Below, piece after piece: positions 1-6,020 of a stretch of 9,278 nt of DNA. The notes beneath the pieces were generated by a model. That model was not told where the DNA came from and ran no database searches. It saw only the letters and a list, made by a program, of their open reading frames with translations. The stretch lies in NCBI GenBank assembly GCA_023229765.1, contig JALNYO010000055.1, positions 4,963 through 14,240 of the forward strand. The letters run 5' to 3'. The first letter of the stretch is position 1; the number at the start of each line of letters is the position of its first letter. The stretch comes from Syntrophales bacterium (GTDB taxonomy: Bacteria > Desulfobacterota > Syntrophia > Syntrophales > UBA5619). Both the position numbers and the translations under genes were made by a program.

Positions 1-354
1 ATGGTTGGACAACGCAATAGCGGCAATCTGTGCGTCCTCCGTGCTGATAGGCTGACCGGCACGTGTTCTTGCTGCAACCAGTTCTGCATAAATTTTCGCA
101 GACTGTTCGTCAAATGGCAGGCAGCGCCCCGAAAACTCTTCAGAAAACATCTCAGCGGCAGCATCCGCCAATCCGCTTTGACGCTTACCTGCCGGAAGCA
201 GCGAAATACCCAACAGGATTTCAGCTTGCGTAACAGCAGAAATGTAATACCCGACTTCAGTGTTTAAACCAAACCACGACAATACACGAACATCCGGCTG
301 CGGACGCATCAGCTCGGACAAAACGTTAGTATCCAACAATATCGTCTGCTCCAT
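1..354 (-). CDS. vapC: VapC/FitB-like PIN-domain toxin, 3' end cut by window edge
   Basis: This is the toxin half of a type II toxin-antitoxin pair. VapC-family PIN domains are Mg-dependent ribonucleases that cut RNA when freed from their antitoxin. Translation of the minus strand from ATG at 354 gives 118 open residues up to base 1. It begins METHIONINE-EQTILLDTNVLSEL, the usual PIN entry motif with the first acid at D8. The second acid is E45 in TQAEIL, and D107 in STEDAQIAAIA is the third. The last acidic position and C-terminus, some 15-20 residues, lie outside the window. The start codon overlaps the antitoxin stop as TGATG, sharing base 354, which implies translational coupling. The FitB/VapC subgroup is inferred from the DTNVLSEL and ISTEDAQIAAIA style; which RNA it cuts cannot be told. 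Confidence 0.88.
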   Translation of the reverse strand, partial: MEQTILLDTNVLSELMRPQPDVRVLSWFGLNTEVGYYISAVTQAEILLGISLLPAGKRQSGLADAAAEMFSEEFSGRCLPFDEQSAKIYAELVAARTRAGQPISTEDAQIAAIALSNH

Positions 355-578
355 CAACGCTCCCACTGGGGAGGCATGCGCGATAACTGCCGTTCCGGGA
401 TCGGCAATCCTTCCCCCTCTAAGTTTGCGAAACGTTGGTGAATACGTTGAGCGATATTCTCCGTTAGCCTCCCCTGCGATTTTCTTTGTCTTAAAGTTTC
501 GGCAAAGTCCAATAGCTCGCCCAGCAATGGTTCAGGAAGTTCTTTGGTCACATTATAAAGTCTTTCTACTATATTCAT
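354..578 (-). CDS. DUF2281-type antitoxin of the vapBC-like pair
   Basis: This 74-residue protein directly precedes the PIN toxin and overlaps it by one base, so it is the expected antitoxin. The N-terminal half (MNIVERLYNVTKELPEPLLG, then ELLDFAETLRQRK) is the short helical DUF2281 pattern, with the LPE turn followed by a helix ending in a basic cluster. In this family that part is thought to mediate dimerisation or DNA binding. The C-terminal half is charged and proline-rich (LPIPERQLSRMPPQWER), as expected for a flexible segment that wraps the toxin. The ATG at 578 has a good Shine-Dalgarno site, GAGGTG at 584-589, five bases upstream. Pairs of this type are usually autoregulated, but no operator was identified. 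A repeat element begins at the base next to the ribosome-binding site. Confidence 0.85.
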   Translation of the reverse strand: MNIVERLYNVTKELPEPLLGELLDFAETLRQRKSQGRLTENIAQRIHQRFANLEGEGLPIPERQLSRMPPQWER

Positions 579-589
579 GATTGCACCTC

Positions 590-742
590 GAGAGCTTTGA
601 AAATCTATACCCTTTTGTCATTCCCGCGCAGGCGGGAATCTGTAAGTTCCCGAAAAGACCAGATTATGAACATTAAGCTTCGCTTTCCCGCCTGCGCGGG
701 AATGACAAAGAAGGGGCGTTTTTCAAAGGTCTCAAAGCTCTC
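590..742. repeat. Repeat element copy 1 (MITE-like, nested inverted repeats)
   Basis: This element fills most of the gap between the toxin-antitoxin pair and the EPS regulator. The outermost ends are an 11-base inverted repeat (GAGAGCTTTGA at 590-600, its complement at 732-742). Inside is a perfect 25-base inverted repeat, 614-638 against 685-709. Each inner arm is itself a hairpin: the left arm is ATTCCCGC, loop GCAG, GCGGGAAT, and fits the ATTCCC-N8-GGGAAT pattern known from the neisserial dRS3 repeat. The core at 643-661 is the reverse complement of the matching segment in copy 2. The stretch 661-709 is identical to 2552-2600. No coding capacity was seen, so any movement would need enzymes supplied elsewhere. 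Confidence 0.85.
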
Positions 743-769
743 AAGGAAACGGAAAATGGGGCTCTGTCC

Positions 770-1135
770 CTAATTTCCGTCGGCGAGTATCTGTGCCGCG
801 ACGGGATTAACTTCGAGCTGACGGAGGTCCTCCTGCAATCGCTCGTATTCCTCGGACTTCTTTTTCAGAAAACGCACGGTGATCCGCGCGCGCTCTTCAA
901 TCCCGGCCGGCGTGAGGTGGTAGATGTAGGCGGCCTTGTGCTCCGACGTGCAGAAACTCTCCACCTTGAGAAGCCCCTTTTCGATCAGCCCCTTAATGAG
1001 GTAATTTACCTTGCCCAAGCCGATATCAAGCCGGGAAGACATCTGACGCTGCGTAATGCGCGGATTTGCAGAGATTTCCCGCAGAAGATTGAGCGTTTCC
1101 TCGCCGCCGAGCTTTTTATATACAGAATTCTTCAT
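770..1135 (-). CDS. MarR-family EPS-associated transcriptional regulator (copy 1)
   Basis: This 121-residue cytoplasmic DNA-binding protein resembles the short MarR-type regulators associated with exopolysaccharide loci (family TIGR04176 by recollection). The N-terminal two-thirds form a winged helix-turn-helix: ITQRQMSSRLDIGLGKVNYL at about 27-46 is the helix-turn-helix with recognition helix, and SEHKAAYIYHLTPAGIEER at about 64-82 is the wing followed by the MarR-style LTPAGIEE motif. Residues 83-108 (RITVRFLKKKSEEYERLQED) form a charged coiled-coil-like helix, probably for dimerisation. By hand alignment it shares about 80 of its first 108 residues with the regulator at 2740-3126; the extreme C-termini differ. 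An AAGG ribosome-binding site lies six bases before the ATG. It follows the aminotransferase gene in reading order but has its own promoter, so it is probably a separate unit. Confidence 0.85.
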   Translation of the reverse strand: MKNSVYKKLGGEETLNLLREISANPRITQRQMSSRLDIGLGKVNYLIKGLIEKGLLKVESFCTSEHKAAYIYHLTPAGIEERARITVRFLKKKSEEYERLQEDLRQLEVNPVAAQILADGN

Positions 1136-1169
1136 TGCCGACCTTGGTTACTTTTTTGAACGAGGCTCG

Positions 1170-1198
1170 CTTCTAATCGTTCCCCCTCCCCTTGTCAA
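1170..1198 (-). promoter_or_regulatory. Sigma-70-type promoter of EPS regulator copy 1
   Basis: Reading the minus strand, a perfect -35 box TTGACA (1193-1198) is followed after exactly 17 bases by TAGAAG (1170-1175), four of six matches to the -10 consensus. A 13-base block, CCTCGTTCAAAAA (1153-1165), follows just downstream and recurs at the same place in front of the second regulator. The -35 to start codon distance is 66 bases in both. The -35 box also sits in a small palindrome, CCTTGACAAGG, in this copy only. No mapped transcript supports it; the call rests on sequence and the paralogous match. Confidence 0.75.
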
Positions 1199-1214
1199 GG
1201 AAAAGTTTGGGAAA

Positions 1215-2396
1215 TTAGCAAGCGCTCCTCATGATTTCTGCAATTTTCGTTTGATCTTCTTTTTGAAGGTATGGGTGCATGGGAATACTGAAGATCCGGC
1301 TGGCGGCGTCTTCGCTCGCGGGGAATGCCCCCGGCGCATAACCCAGGAACGCGAAGGCTGTCTGCAGGTGCAGGGGCTTGGGGTAGTAGATCGCTGTGGG
1401 AATGCCCGCCGCCTTGAGTTGATCCATTAACGCCGCCCGCTGCGCTTCATTCTTCGCGAGCAGGGAATATTGCGCCCAGGCGCTCTTGCAGCCTGCGGCT
1501 ATGTGAGGGGTAAGGAGCGAGGAGTTGGCAGCTAGAAGCGAGGTGTAGCGTTGGGCTGCCTCTTGCCTCAGATTTATTTCTTCCGGGAAGATTGCGAATT
1601 TGGCCAGGAGAATGGCTGCCTGGAGAGTATCAAGCCGGCCATTGATGCCTATCCGGATATTGTCGTATTTATCCGAGCCTTGGCCGTGGACGCGGATGGA
1701 TTCCATAATATTTGCCAATTGATCGTCATCGGTGAAGCACATTCCGCCGTCGCCGTAGCAACCCAAGGGTTTGGCCGGGAAGAAGGAGGTGCAGGCGATA
1801 TCGGCCAAGGCCCCTGCCCTTCTGCCCTTGTATTCAGCGCCGAAGGACTGGGCGGCGTCTTCGATGACGAAGAGGGCGTGATCTTTGGCGATTTTGTTGA
1901 TGGCATCGTAGTCGGCGGACAGGCCAAAGAGATCGACGGGGATGACGCCTTTGGGAGACAGTGTTACGTTTCCCGTTTTAAGTTTTACGTTATTATTAGG
2001 CAAAGGGTGGAGAGAAGAATCATTCGATTTGAGGGCGATGATGGCTTTTTCCAACTTTTCCGGGTCTATGTTGTAGGTTTTGGGATCGATATCGACAAAG
2101 ACCGGTGTGGCCCCGAGAAGACTGATGACCTCAGCCGTGGCGAGGAACGTGAAAGGCGTTGTAAAGATCGCATCGCCCGGGCCGACACCGTAGGCCATCA
2201 GGGCCATGAGAAGGGCGTCCGTCCCGGAAGCGCAACTGATCGCGTGTTTTGCACCAACATAGACACCCAGTTTCGCTTCCAGTTCCTTGACTTCCGGGCC
2301 CATGATGTATTGGCCGTGCGCCAGAACCTTCTGGATATTCGCATCCAGTGTCTCTTTGATTCGCTTTTGCTGGGTTTTAAGATCGATAAAATCCAT
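1215..2396 (-). CDS. DegT/DnrJ/EryC1 family sugar-nucleotide aminotransferase, WbpE-like
   Basis: This PLP enzyme probably aminates a keto-sugar nucleotide for surface polysaccharide. The start (MDFIDLKTQQKRIKETLDA) and HGQYIMGPEVKELE closely resemble WbpE/WlbC, which forms UDP-2-acetamido-3-amino-glucuronate from the 3-keto sugar using glutamate. The Schiff-base lysine is K209 in TSFFPAKPLGCYGDGG. D180 in IEDAAQSFGA should hold the pyridine nitrogen, and SGTDALLMAL (57-66) is the phosphate-side loop. INGRLDTLQAAIL (251-263) is the conserved dimer-interface motif. At 393 residues it is longer than the usual 360 or so, mainly through a low-complexity insert at about 121-149, between the DPEKLEKAI helix and the VIPVDLFG strand. 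An AAAGGAGC sequence lies 14 bases before the ATG and GCGGAA six bases before it. No glycosyltransferase or WbpB/D partner is visible here, so the exact sugar is inferred. Confidence 0.88.
   Translation of the reverse strand: MDFIDLKTQQKRIKETLDANIQKVLAHGQYIMGPEVKELEAKLGVYVGAKHAISCASGTDALLMALMAYGVGPGDAIFTTPFTFLATAEVISLLGATPVFVDIDPKTYNIDPEKLEKAIIALKSNDSSLHPLPNNNVKLKTGNVTLSPKGVIPVDLFGLSADYDAINKIAKDHALFVIEDAAQSFGAEYKGRRAGALADIACTSFFPAKPLGCYGDGGMCFTDDDQLANIMESIRVHGQGSDKYDNIRIGINGRLDTLQAAILLAKFAIFPEEINLRQEAAQRYTSLLAANSSLLTPHIAAGCKSAWAQYSLLAKNEAQRAALMDQLKAAGIPTAIYYPKPLHLQTAFAFLGYAPGAFPASEDAASRIFSIPMHPYLQKEDQTKIAEIMRSAC
1950..2036 (-). other. In-frame low-complexity insert within the aminotransferase gene
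   Basis: Codons 121-149 of the aminotransferase encode a stretch rich in N, S, L, P and K (ALKSNDSSLHPLPNNN...). WbpE-type proteins, as I recall them, have only a few residues between this helix and the next strand. The DNA is more A+T-rich than its surroundings and holds near-repeats of TTACGTT and CGTTTTA-type words, as if it came from a short degenerate repeat. The reading frame is kept and all catalytic motifs on both sides are intact, so the enzyme is probably functional with an enlarged surface loop. The boundaries are approximate. Confidence 0.5.
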
Positions 2397-2467
2397 TGGT
2401 TATTCCGCCTGCTCCTTTACCTTATAGATCGATTTTAAAAAAGAGCTTCCTTTACCTTCATTTTTCC

Positions 2468-2630
2468 GCTTTGAGACCTTTGAATTTCTCCCGAAATGTT
2501 GTTAATTGTCATTCCCGTGAAAACGGGAATCTGGTCTTTTCGGGAACTTATAGATTATGAACATTAAGCTTCGCTTTCCCGCCTGCGCGGGAATGACAAA
2601 TGGTTTTGCAATTACCTCAGGTTTTTAAAT
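2468..2630. repeat. Repeat element copy 2 (hybrid ends)
   Basis: The left end carries the 17-base word GCTTTGAGACCTTTGAA (2468-2484), which is found in inverted form at the right end of copy 1 (722-738). The right end, from TGACAAATGGTTTTGCAATT onward, matches the right flank of copy 3 instead (6143-6178). Inner inverted repeats are TTGTCATTCCCG (2506-2517) and its complement (2588-2599). The left arm is a hairpin ATTCCCGT, loop GAAA, ACGGGAAT (2511-2530). The core TGGTCTTTTCGGGAACTTA (2532-2550) is the exact reverse complement of 643-661 in copy 1. The stretch 2552-2600 is identical to 661-709. Confidence 0.85.
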
Positions 2631-2677
2631 TAAGCGTTATTGCGAGTGTGAGATGGTACAGCTCCGCCCTCTGGATT

Positions 2678-2691
2678 ACATGCAGGCATGT
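2678..2691. promoter_or_regulatory. Perfect 14-base palindrome, candidate operator
   Basis: ACATGC-AG-GCATGT has six-base arms around two bases and lies between the second EPS regulator and the aminotransferase. On the minus strand it overlaps a TTGACA box (2689-2694). Size and symmetry suit a dimeric winged-helix regulator, and the regulator gene next door is an obvious candidate, but no second copy was found at either regulator promoter. A chance palindrome is possible. Confidence 0.3.
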
Positions 2692-2739
2692 CAAGTGGGG
2701 AAATTTAAGCAATGGAAACGATAATTTATCACATGTTAT

Positions 2740-3126
2740 CTATCCGGCTGACTGAAACCCGTCGCGGCTGCCGGAAAGCCCATCCGCCGCGGCCACATCC
2801 TGCTCAAGCAGGCGTATGTCTTCCTTCAATCTTTCGTATTCTTCGGACTTCTTCCGCAGGAAACGCACGGTGATCCGCTCACGCTCCTCGATCCCCGCCG
2901 GCGTGAGGCGGTAGATGAAGGCCGCCTTGTGCTCCGAGGTCAGAAAATTTTCGGTCTTGACCAGCCCCTTTTCGATCAACGCCCGGATCAGGAAATTGAC
3001 CTTGCCAAGGCTGATCTCGGTCCGTGCGGACATTTGCCGCTGTGTCACATAAGGATTGGCGGATATTTCCCGAAGAATGTCGAGTGTTTCTTCACAGTCA
3101 AGTTTTGGTTGCCATGAATTTGCCAT
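2740..3126 (-). CDS. MarR-family EPS-associated transcriptional regulator (copy 2)
   Basis: This 128-residue regulator is a close paralogue of the one at 770-1135, with about 74 per cent identity over the first 108 residues by hand count. It shares the winged helix-turn-helix (VTQRQMSARTEISLGKVNFL, about 27-46), the wing plus LTPAGIEERERITVRF motif, and the basic KKSEEYERL coiled-coil helix. The C-terminal tail diverges completely, ending in a glycine/serine-rich stretch. Such regulators typically precede extracellular polysaccharide genes, which fits the WbpE-like gene read next. An AAGG ribosome-binding site lies six bases before the ATG. Most substitutions in the recognition region fall in SARTEIS against SSRLDIG, so the two copies may have related but not identical operators. 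The ligand, if any, is unknown. Confidence 0.86.
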   Translation of the reverse strand: MANSWQPKLDCEETLDILREISANPYVTQRQMSARTEISLGKVNFLIRALIEKGLVKTENFLTSEHKAAFIYRLTPAGIEERERITVRFLRKKSEEYERLKEDIRLLEQDVAAADGLSGSRDGFQSAG

Positions 3127-3160
3127 TGAAAGCCTTGGTTCTATTTTTGAACGAGGTTTG

Positions 3161-3189
3161 GTTTTAATGAATTATTCGCCGCGTGTCAA
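3161..3189 (-). promoter_or_regulatory. Sigma-70-type promoter of EPS regulator copy 2
   Basis: On the minus strand, TTGACA (3184-3189), a 17-base spacer and TAAAAC (3161-3166) form a strong candidate promoter between the stop of the exported-protein gene and the regulator. The block ACTTTTCCTTGACA around the -35 box and the block CCTCGTTCAAAAA (3144-3156) downstream of the -10 box are the same as at the other regulator promoter, while the spacer differs. Conservation of the flanks with a diverged spacer suggests the flanks are functional. Confidence 0.75.
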
Positions 3190-3222
3190 GGAAAAGTTGG
3201 GGGGTCATTCAACGAAAAACAC

Positions 3223-4890
3223 TTAATTTAAAGACCTGCCCCCCGCGACGAAGCCGGCAATGCCGTCAAACTGGAAGCCTTTTTTGGCCATGCCCTCGCC
3301 GCTTTGGTCGGTCGTGTAGAAGTGATGTTTGGTATTGCGGTTGAACCAGCGGTAGAGCTCCCGCGCCCCGGTCAGTCGCGAGGTGCCGATGCTGCCGATC
3401 GAGCCCTCAAAGATGTAGCCGGGAAGAGGCTTGCCGCCATTGGGATTGTAGGAGTAGTAATGGTCGCCGGTAGTCGGGTTAAACCAGCGGTAGAAATCGG
3501 TCGTGCCGGGGGTTCCGGGGGCAAAAAGGCGGAAGGCAAGGCCGACATAGCGGTAGCCGCGTGCCTTGATGCGGGCCGTCTCGGCCTGCGGGGCGGAGGT
3601 CAAAAGGCTGTCGGCGCCGGCAGAATAGCGGTGCACATCGAGCAGGCGGGCGGGCTTATCCGCCGCCACTTCCAGGAAAAATTGCAGATCGGCGTCGCCG
3701 CCGTTCGAGGAAAACAGGAGGCGGTCCCCGTAGATGCCCGGCAAAAGACCGCGTGTATTGACGGAAATGTTGATATAATCGGTCTCCCGCGTCGTCATGC
3801 CGCTGTCCGGAAAGACGCTCACCCAGCCGCGCGGCCCCTTGCCGATCCGGCCGCCGAAAACGCCGGCCCCTTCAAACGTCACCTTCCCGGCGCCGCTCGC
3901 AATTGTCAGGACATGGGGGCCGTCCGGCAGGTTTTCGGCAAGCAGGATTTCCACCCACTGCCGGTCCGCGGCATATCCATCTATGACGTTTACAAACCGG
4001 CCGTCGAGAGAGACACTGAGCGGCCCTCCTTCCGGGGCTACCCAAAAAAAGAGGCTGATGCCCGTGCCGGTAAACTGGTATTTTAGAAAACTTTGCTCCC
4101 CCTGCCCGGCGGGATAGCCGCCCTCCTTTTCCCAGTTCCCGGACAGCTCCAGCCCCTCCTGCGGAATCCCGCTCAGGACGGTGGGCGCCTCCGCGAGAAT
4201 GCGGCGGAACGAAACATACCTGGTCTGCAGCGGTTCATCGCTCGCACCCGCGATGCGCACCTTCCATTGCAGCGGTTGCTTACCCTTGTTGGTCAGATGG
4301 AGCCGCTTCGAAACGGCCTCCCCGGCTCTGATTTTTCCGAAATCGATCCGCCGCGCGTCGAGCGCCAGCATCGGGTTGGGGGAAAGCTCCGTCAACCGGG
4401 CCGCAAAAAAAACCTTCTGACTCCCGCCGACATAATTGAATTGCAGCGTCTCCTGGAGGCCGCCGAGCGGGGCCTCGCGACTGAAGGCAACCGAACGGCC
4501 GCCTGCTTCCATCCGCAGCAGCAGGGATGCGTATTTTTTATCGTCGCGGCTCACGACCTTTTGATAGCGCAGGCTGACCAAAAGAGACGCCGGCGCCTCC
4601 CCGATCAACCCGGGCAGGTTATGCTCTTCAACGGTCTGCCAGCCCTCCGGGGCCTCGACAAACCACTCCGGGTTGACCGATTCCGTCTTTTTTGTGAGGA
4701 AGACACCCCGCGCCTCTTCCCCAGGGCGCAATGACCCCAGATCAACCGTCTCCGGCGAAACGGTCGGCGAGAGAAAATTCATTTCACTCCGGAAATGCTG
4801 CGGGGCGCGCTGACTGTCGAGGCCAAAGACTGCAAATTTTGGGAAAAACAGCGCCGACGCTACAAAAAATACCATAAATTTCTTTAACAT
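3223..4890 (-). CDS. Exported multidomain protein with C-terminal DUF5648 repeats
   Basis: This 555-residue secreted or envelope protein has no known enzymatic role. Residues 1-24 are a signal peptide (lysines at 3-4, hydrophobic 5-22, probable cleavage near VFG-LD). Residues about 40-165 and 170-215 look like immunoglobulin-like beta domains; the second begins LDARRIDFGKIRAGE and continues to LTNKGKQPLQWKV, the pattern of ASPM/SPD-2/Hydin-like modules. Residues about 245-345 (YQFTGTGISLFFW, SVSLDG, LPDGPHVLTI) look like a jelly-roll, carbohydrate-binding-like module. Residues 355-410 form another beta-domain (DYINISVNTRGLLPGIYG). Residues about 445-548 hold two DUF5648-type repeats, YRWFNPTTGDHYYS (467-480) and YRWFNRNTKHHFYT (513-526). 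The ATG has TGGAG five bases upstream. The gene looks richer in G+C than its neighbours. A role in surface binding is inference only. Confidence 0.85.
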   Translation of the reverse strand: MLKKFMVFFVASALFFPKFAVFGLDSQRAPQHFRSEMNFLSPTVSPETVDLGSLRPGEEARGVFLTKKTESVNPEWFVEAPEGWQTVEEHNLPGLIGEAPASLLVSLRYQKVVSRDDKKYASLLLRMEAGGRSVAFSREAPLGGLQETLQFNYVGGSQKVFFAARLTELSPNPMLALDARRIDFGKIRAGEAVSKRLHLTNKGKQPLQWKVRIAGASDEPLQTRYVSFRRILAEAPTVLSGIPQEGLELSGNWEKEGGYPAGQGEQSFLKYQFTGTGISLFFWVAPEGGPLSVSLDGRFVNVIDGYAADRQWVEILLAENLPDGPHVLTIASGAGKVTFEGAGVFGGRIGKGPRGWVSVFPDSGMTTRETDYINISVNTRGLLPGIYGDRLLFSSNGGDADLQFFLEVAADKPARLLDVHRYSAGADSLLTSAPQAETARIKARGYRYVGLAFRLFAPGTPGTTDFYRWFNPTTGDHYYSYNPNGGKPLPGYIFEGSIGSIGTSRLTGARELYRWFNRNTKHHFYTTDQSGEGMAKKGFQFDGIAGFVAGGRSLN

Positions 4891-4926
4891 AGCAACTCCA
4901 CGTTAGCAATATTGTTTGCTTTCTAA

Positions 4927-4950
4927 CGCAAAGCCGCAAAGAACGCAACG
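4927..4950. repeat. Short CGCAAAG-type direct repeat
   Basis: Two CGCAAAG units (4927-4933, 4935-4941) and a degenerate third, CGCAACG (4944-4950), sit in the 86-base gap between the cleavage-enzyme stop and the exported-protein start. Words of this type are common intergenic repeats in environmental genomes. No function is evident. They lie about 40-60 bases upstream of the exported-protein start, so they may overlap its promoter, for which no clear boxes were found. Confidence 0.4.
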
Positions 4951-4976
4951 TATTTCAGACTGCGGAATCTATGGTT

Positions 4977-5789
4977 TTACGATAATCCCAGCATGCTCCT
5001 GGCTTCCTGTACGGTAGCGATTTCACGCCCCAAGGCACGGACAATCCTTACCGCTCTTTCCACCAGCATGACATTGGAGGCAAGTTCCCCTGATTCATCG
5101 GAATAAAGCAAAACATCTTCCAATCCGACCCGGATATTCCCCCCCAGCAATGCCCCCATAGTTATCATATCCACATGGGCTTTTCCGACTCCCGTTACGG
5201 TAAACGTCGCGCCCTGGGGAAGCTGTTCTGCCATATTAAGCAGGTTTTTCGGCGTTCCGCTGATGGAACCGGGCACATTCATCACCAGATTGAAATGCAG
5301 CGGCGGCTTTACCGCCTCTTTTTTAAGATAGTACCCGATATTGGTAATCATTCCGACGTCAAAAGCTTCAATCTCCGGTTTTACCCCCTTTTCGATCATC
5401 TTTTTCCCAAGGAACTCAATCAACTCCGGCGAGTTGCTGTTTACCGAGGCGGAGAAATTGGATGATCCGGTCGCCAAACTGGCCATGTCGGGTTTCAAGT
5501 CTATGCAGGCGCCCCTTTCCGGGCCGTTCCCTCCGCGAGCGCCGGTAGAGAGCTGAATGATAATATCGCATTTTTCCCTCACCCTGCTGATAATGTCCGC
5601 AGTAATAACAGTGTCTGTTGTCGGGTTCCCGGCGCTGTCCCTTGTATGGATATGGGCGACTGTCGCACCTGCCTGATAACATTTAAAAATATCCTCGGCG
5701 ATCTCCTGTGGTGAAATCGGAACATGGCGATTGAGCCTTTTTGTGGGGACATTCCCCGTGGGGGCAATGGTTATTACTACCTTTTTCAT
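4977..5789 (-). CDS. BKACE family (DUF849) beta-keto acid cleavage enzyme
   Basis: Members of this family condense a beta-keto acid with acetyl-CoA and split it to acetoacetate and a new acyl-CoA; the founding member, Kce, acts on 3-keto-5-aminohexanoate in lysine fermentation. With ATG at 5789 the protein has 270 residues, the normal length for a TIM-barrel BKACE. It begins MKKVVITIAPTGNVPTK, the family signature. H46 and H48 in AHIHTRD should bind the divalent metal. IIQLSTGARG is the conserved barrel segment. E224 in IRVGLEDVLLY fits the third metal ligand. A GTG at 5831 would add 14 residues, but only the ATG has a Shine-Dalgarno site (GAAAGG, eight bases upstream). The dehydrogenase and transporter genes read before it suggest a beta-keto acid made from an imported hydroxyacid. 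The actual substrate within this functionally diverse family is not predictable by eye. Confidence 0.88.
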   Translation of the reverse strand: MKKVVITIAPTGNVPTKRLNRHVPISPQEIAEDIFKCYQAGATVAHIHTRDSAGNPTTDTVITADIISRVREKCDIIIQLSTGARGGNGPERGACIDLKPDMASLATGSSNFSASVNSNSPELIEFLGKKMIEKGVKPEIEAFDVGMITNIGYYLKKEAVKPPLHFNLVMNVPGSISGTPKNLLNMAEQLPQGATFTVTGVGKAHVDMITMGALLGGNIRVGLEDVLLYSDESGELASNVMLVERAVRIVRALGREIATVQEARSMLGLS

Positions 5790-5926
5790 AAACGCCGCCT
5801 TTCTTGCTGCGGGGGAAAAATTCTGTGTCACTTAAATAGGGTAACGCACCCTGCCAAGATTACTGCCCGGATTTCTCGCAAGCGCTGGCCGGGAATGTTT
5901 CTAAAAAAGCAGACCCGGAAGCAGAC

Positions 5927-5939
5927 GTTAGTCACTAAC
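5927..5939. promoter_or_regulatory. 13-base palindrome, candidate operator upstream of the cleavage enzyme
   Basis: GTTAGT-C-ACTAAC is a perfect palindrome with six-base arms, about 140 bases upstream of the BKACE start. The GT-N-AC core is loosely like GntR-family sites, though the usual spacing is wider. No regulator gene of that kind is in the window. It could be a chance palindrome. Confidence 0.3.
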
Positions 5940-6020
5940 CCGTAAAGTTGATCGAGTTTTTGGCAAGATATTTTTCATGACCTGTGCAAACCATTTGCTG
6001 TAAAGTAATTGCTGAGATTA

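Larger units (their letters stand above)
2397..2739. other. 343-base intergenic region upstream of the aminotransferase
   Basis: No convincing gene is present on either strand. The part 2468-2630 is repeat element copy 2. The part 2631-2739 holds a perfect 14-base palindrome (2678-2691) overlapping an isolated TTGACA, without a good -10 box at 16-18 bases. The 71 bases nearest the aminotransferase start (2397-2467) carry its ribosome-binding site and no recognisable operator. Whether the aminotransferase has its own promoter or is read through from the regulator at 3126 is not settled by the sequence. Confidence 0.6.

Noticed and set aside
1..267. Plus-strand open frame at the left edge
   Set aside because: The opposite strand encodes a PIN domain with its acidic residues in place and a translationally coupled antitoxin, which explains the openness.
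614..709. Intrinsic terminator for the EPS regulator in repeat copy 1
   Set aside because: The hairpins are strong, but no U-rich run follows either arm and the same structure recurs as a dispersed element; termination may happen incidentally but is not its evident origin.
1551..2438. Long plus-strand open frame opposite the aminotransferase
   Set aside because: It is antisense to a gene with intact catalytic motifs, its translation shows no family pattern, and it has no supporting ribosome-binding site.
3304..4734. Long plus-strand open frames opposite the exported protein
   Set aside because: They arise from the G+C-rich codon use of the real gene on the other strand; the translations are arginine/proline/alanine-rich and match nothing known.
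5790..5831. GTG start at 5831 for the BKACE enzyme
   Set aside because: The added 14 residues lie before the conserved family start, and only the ATG at 5789 has a suitable Shine-Dalgarno site.
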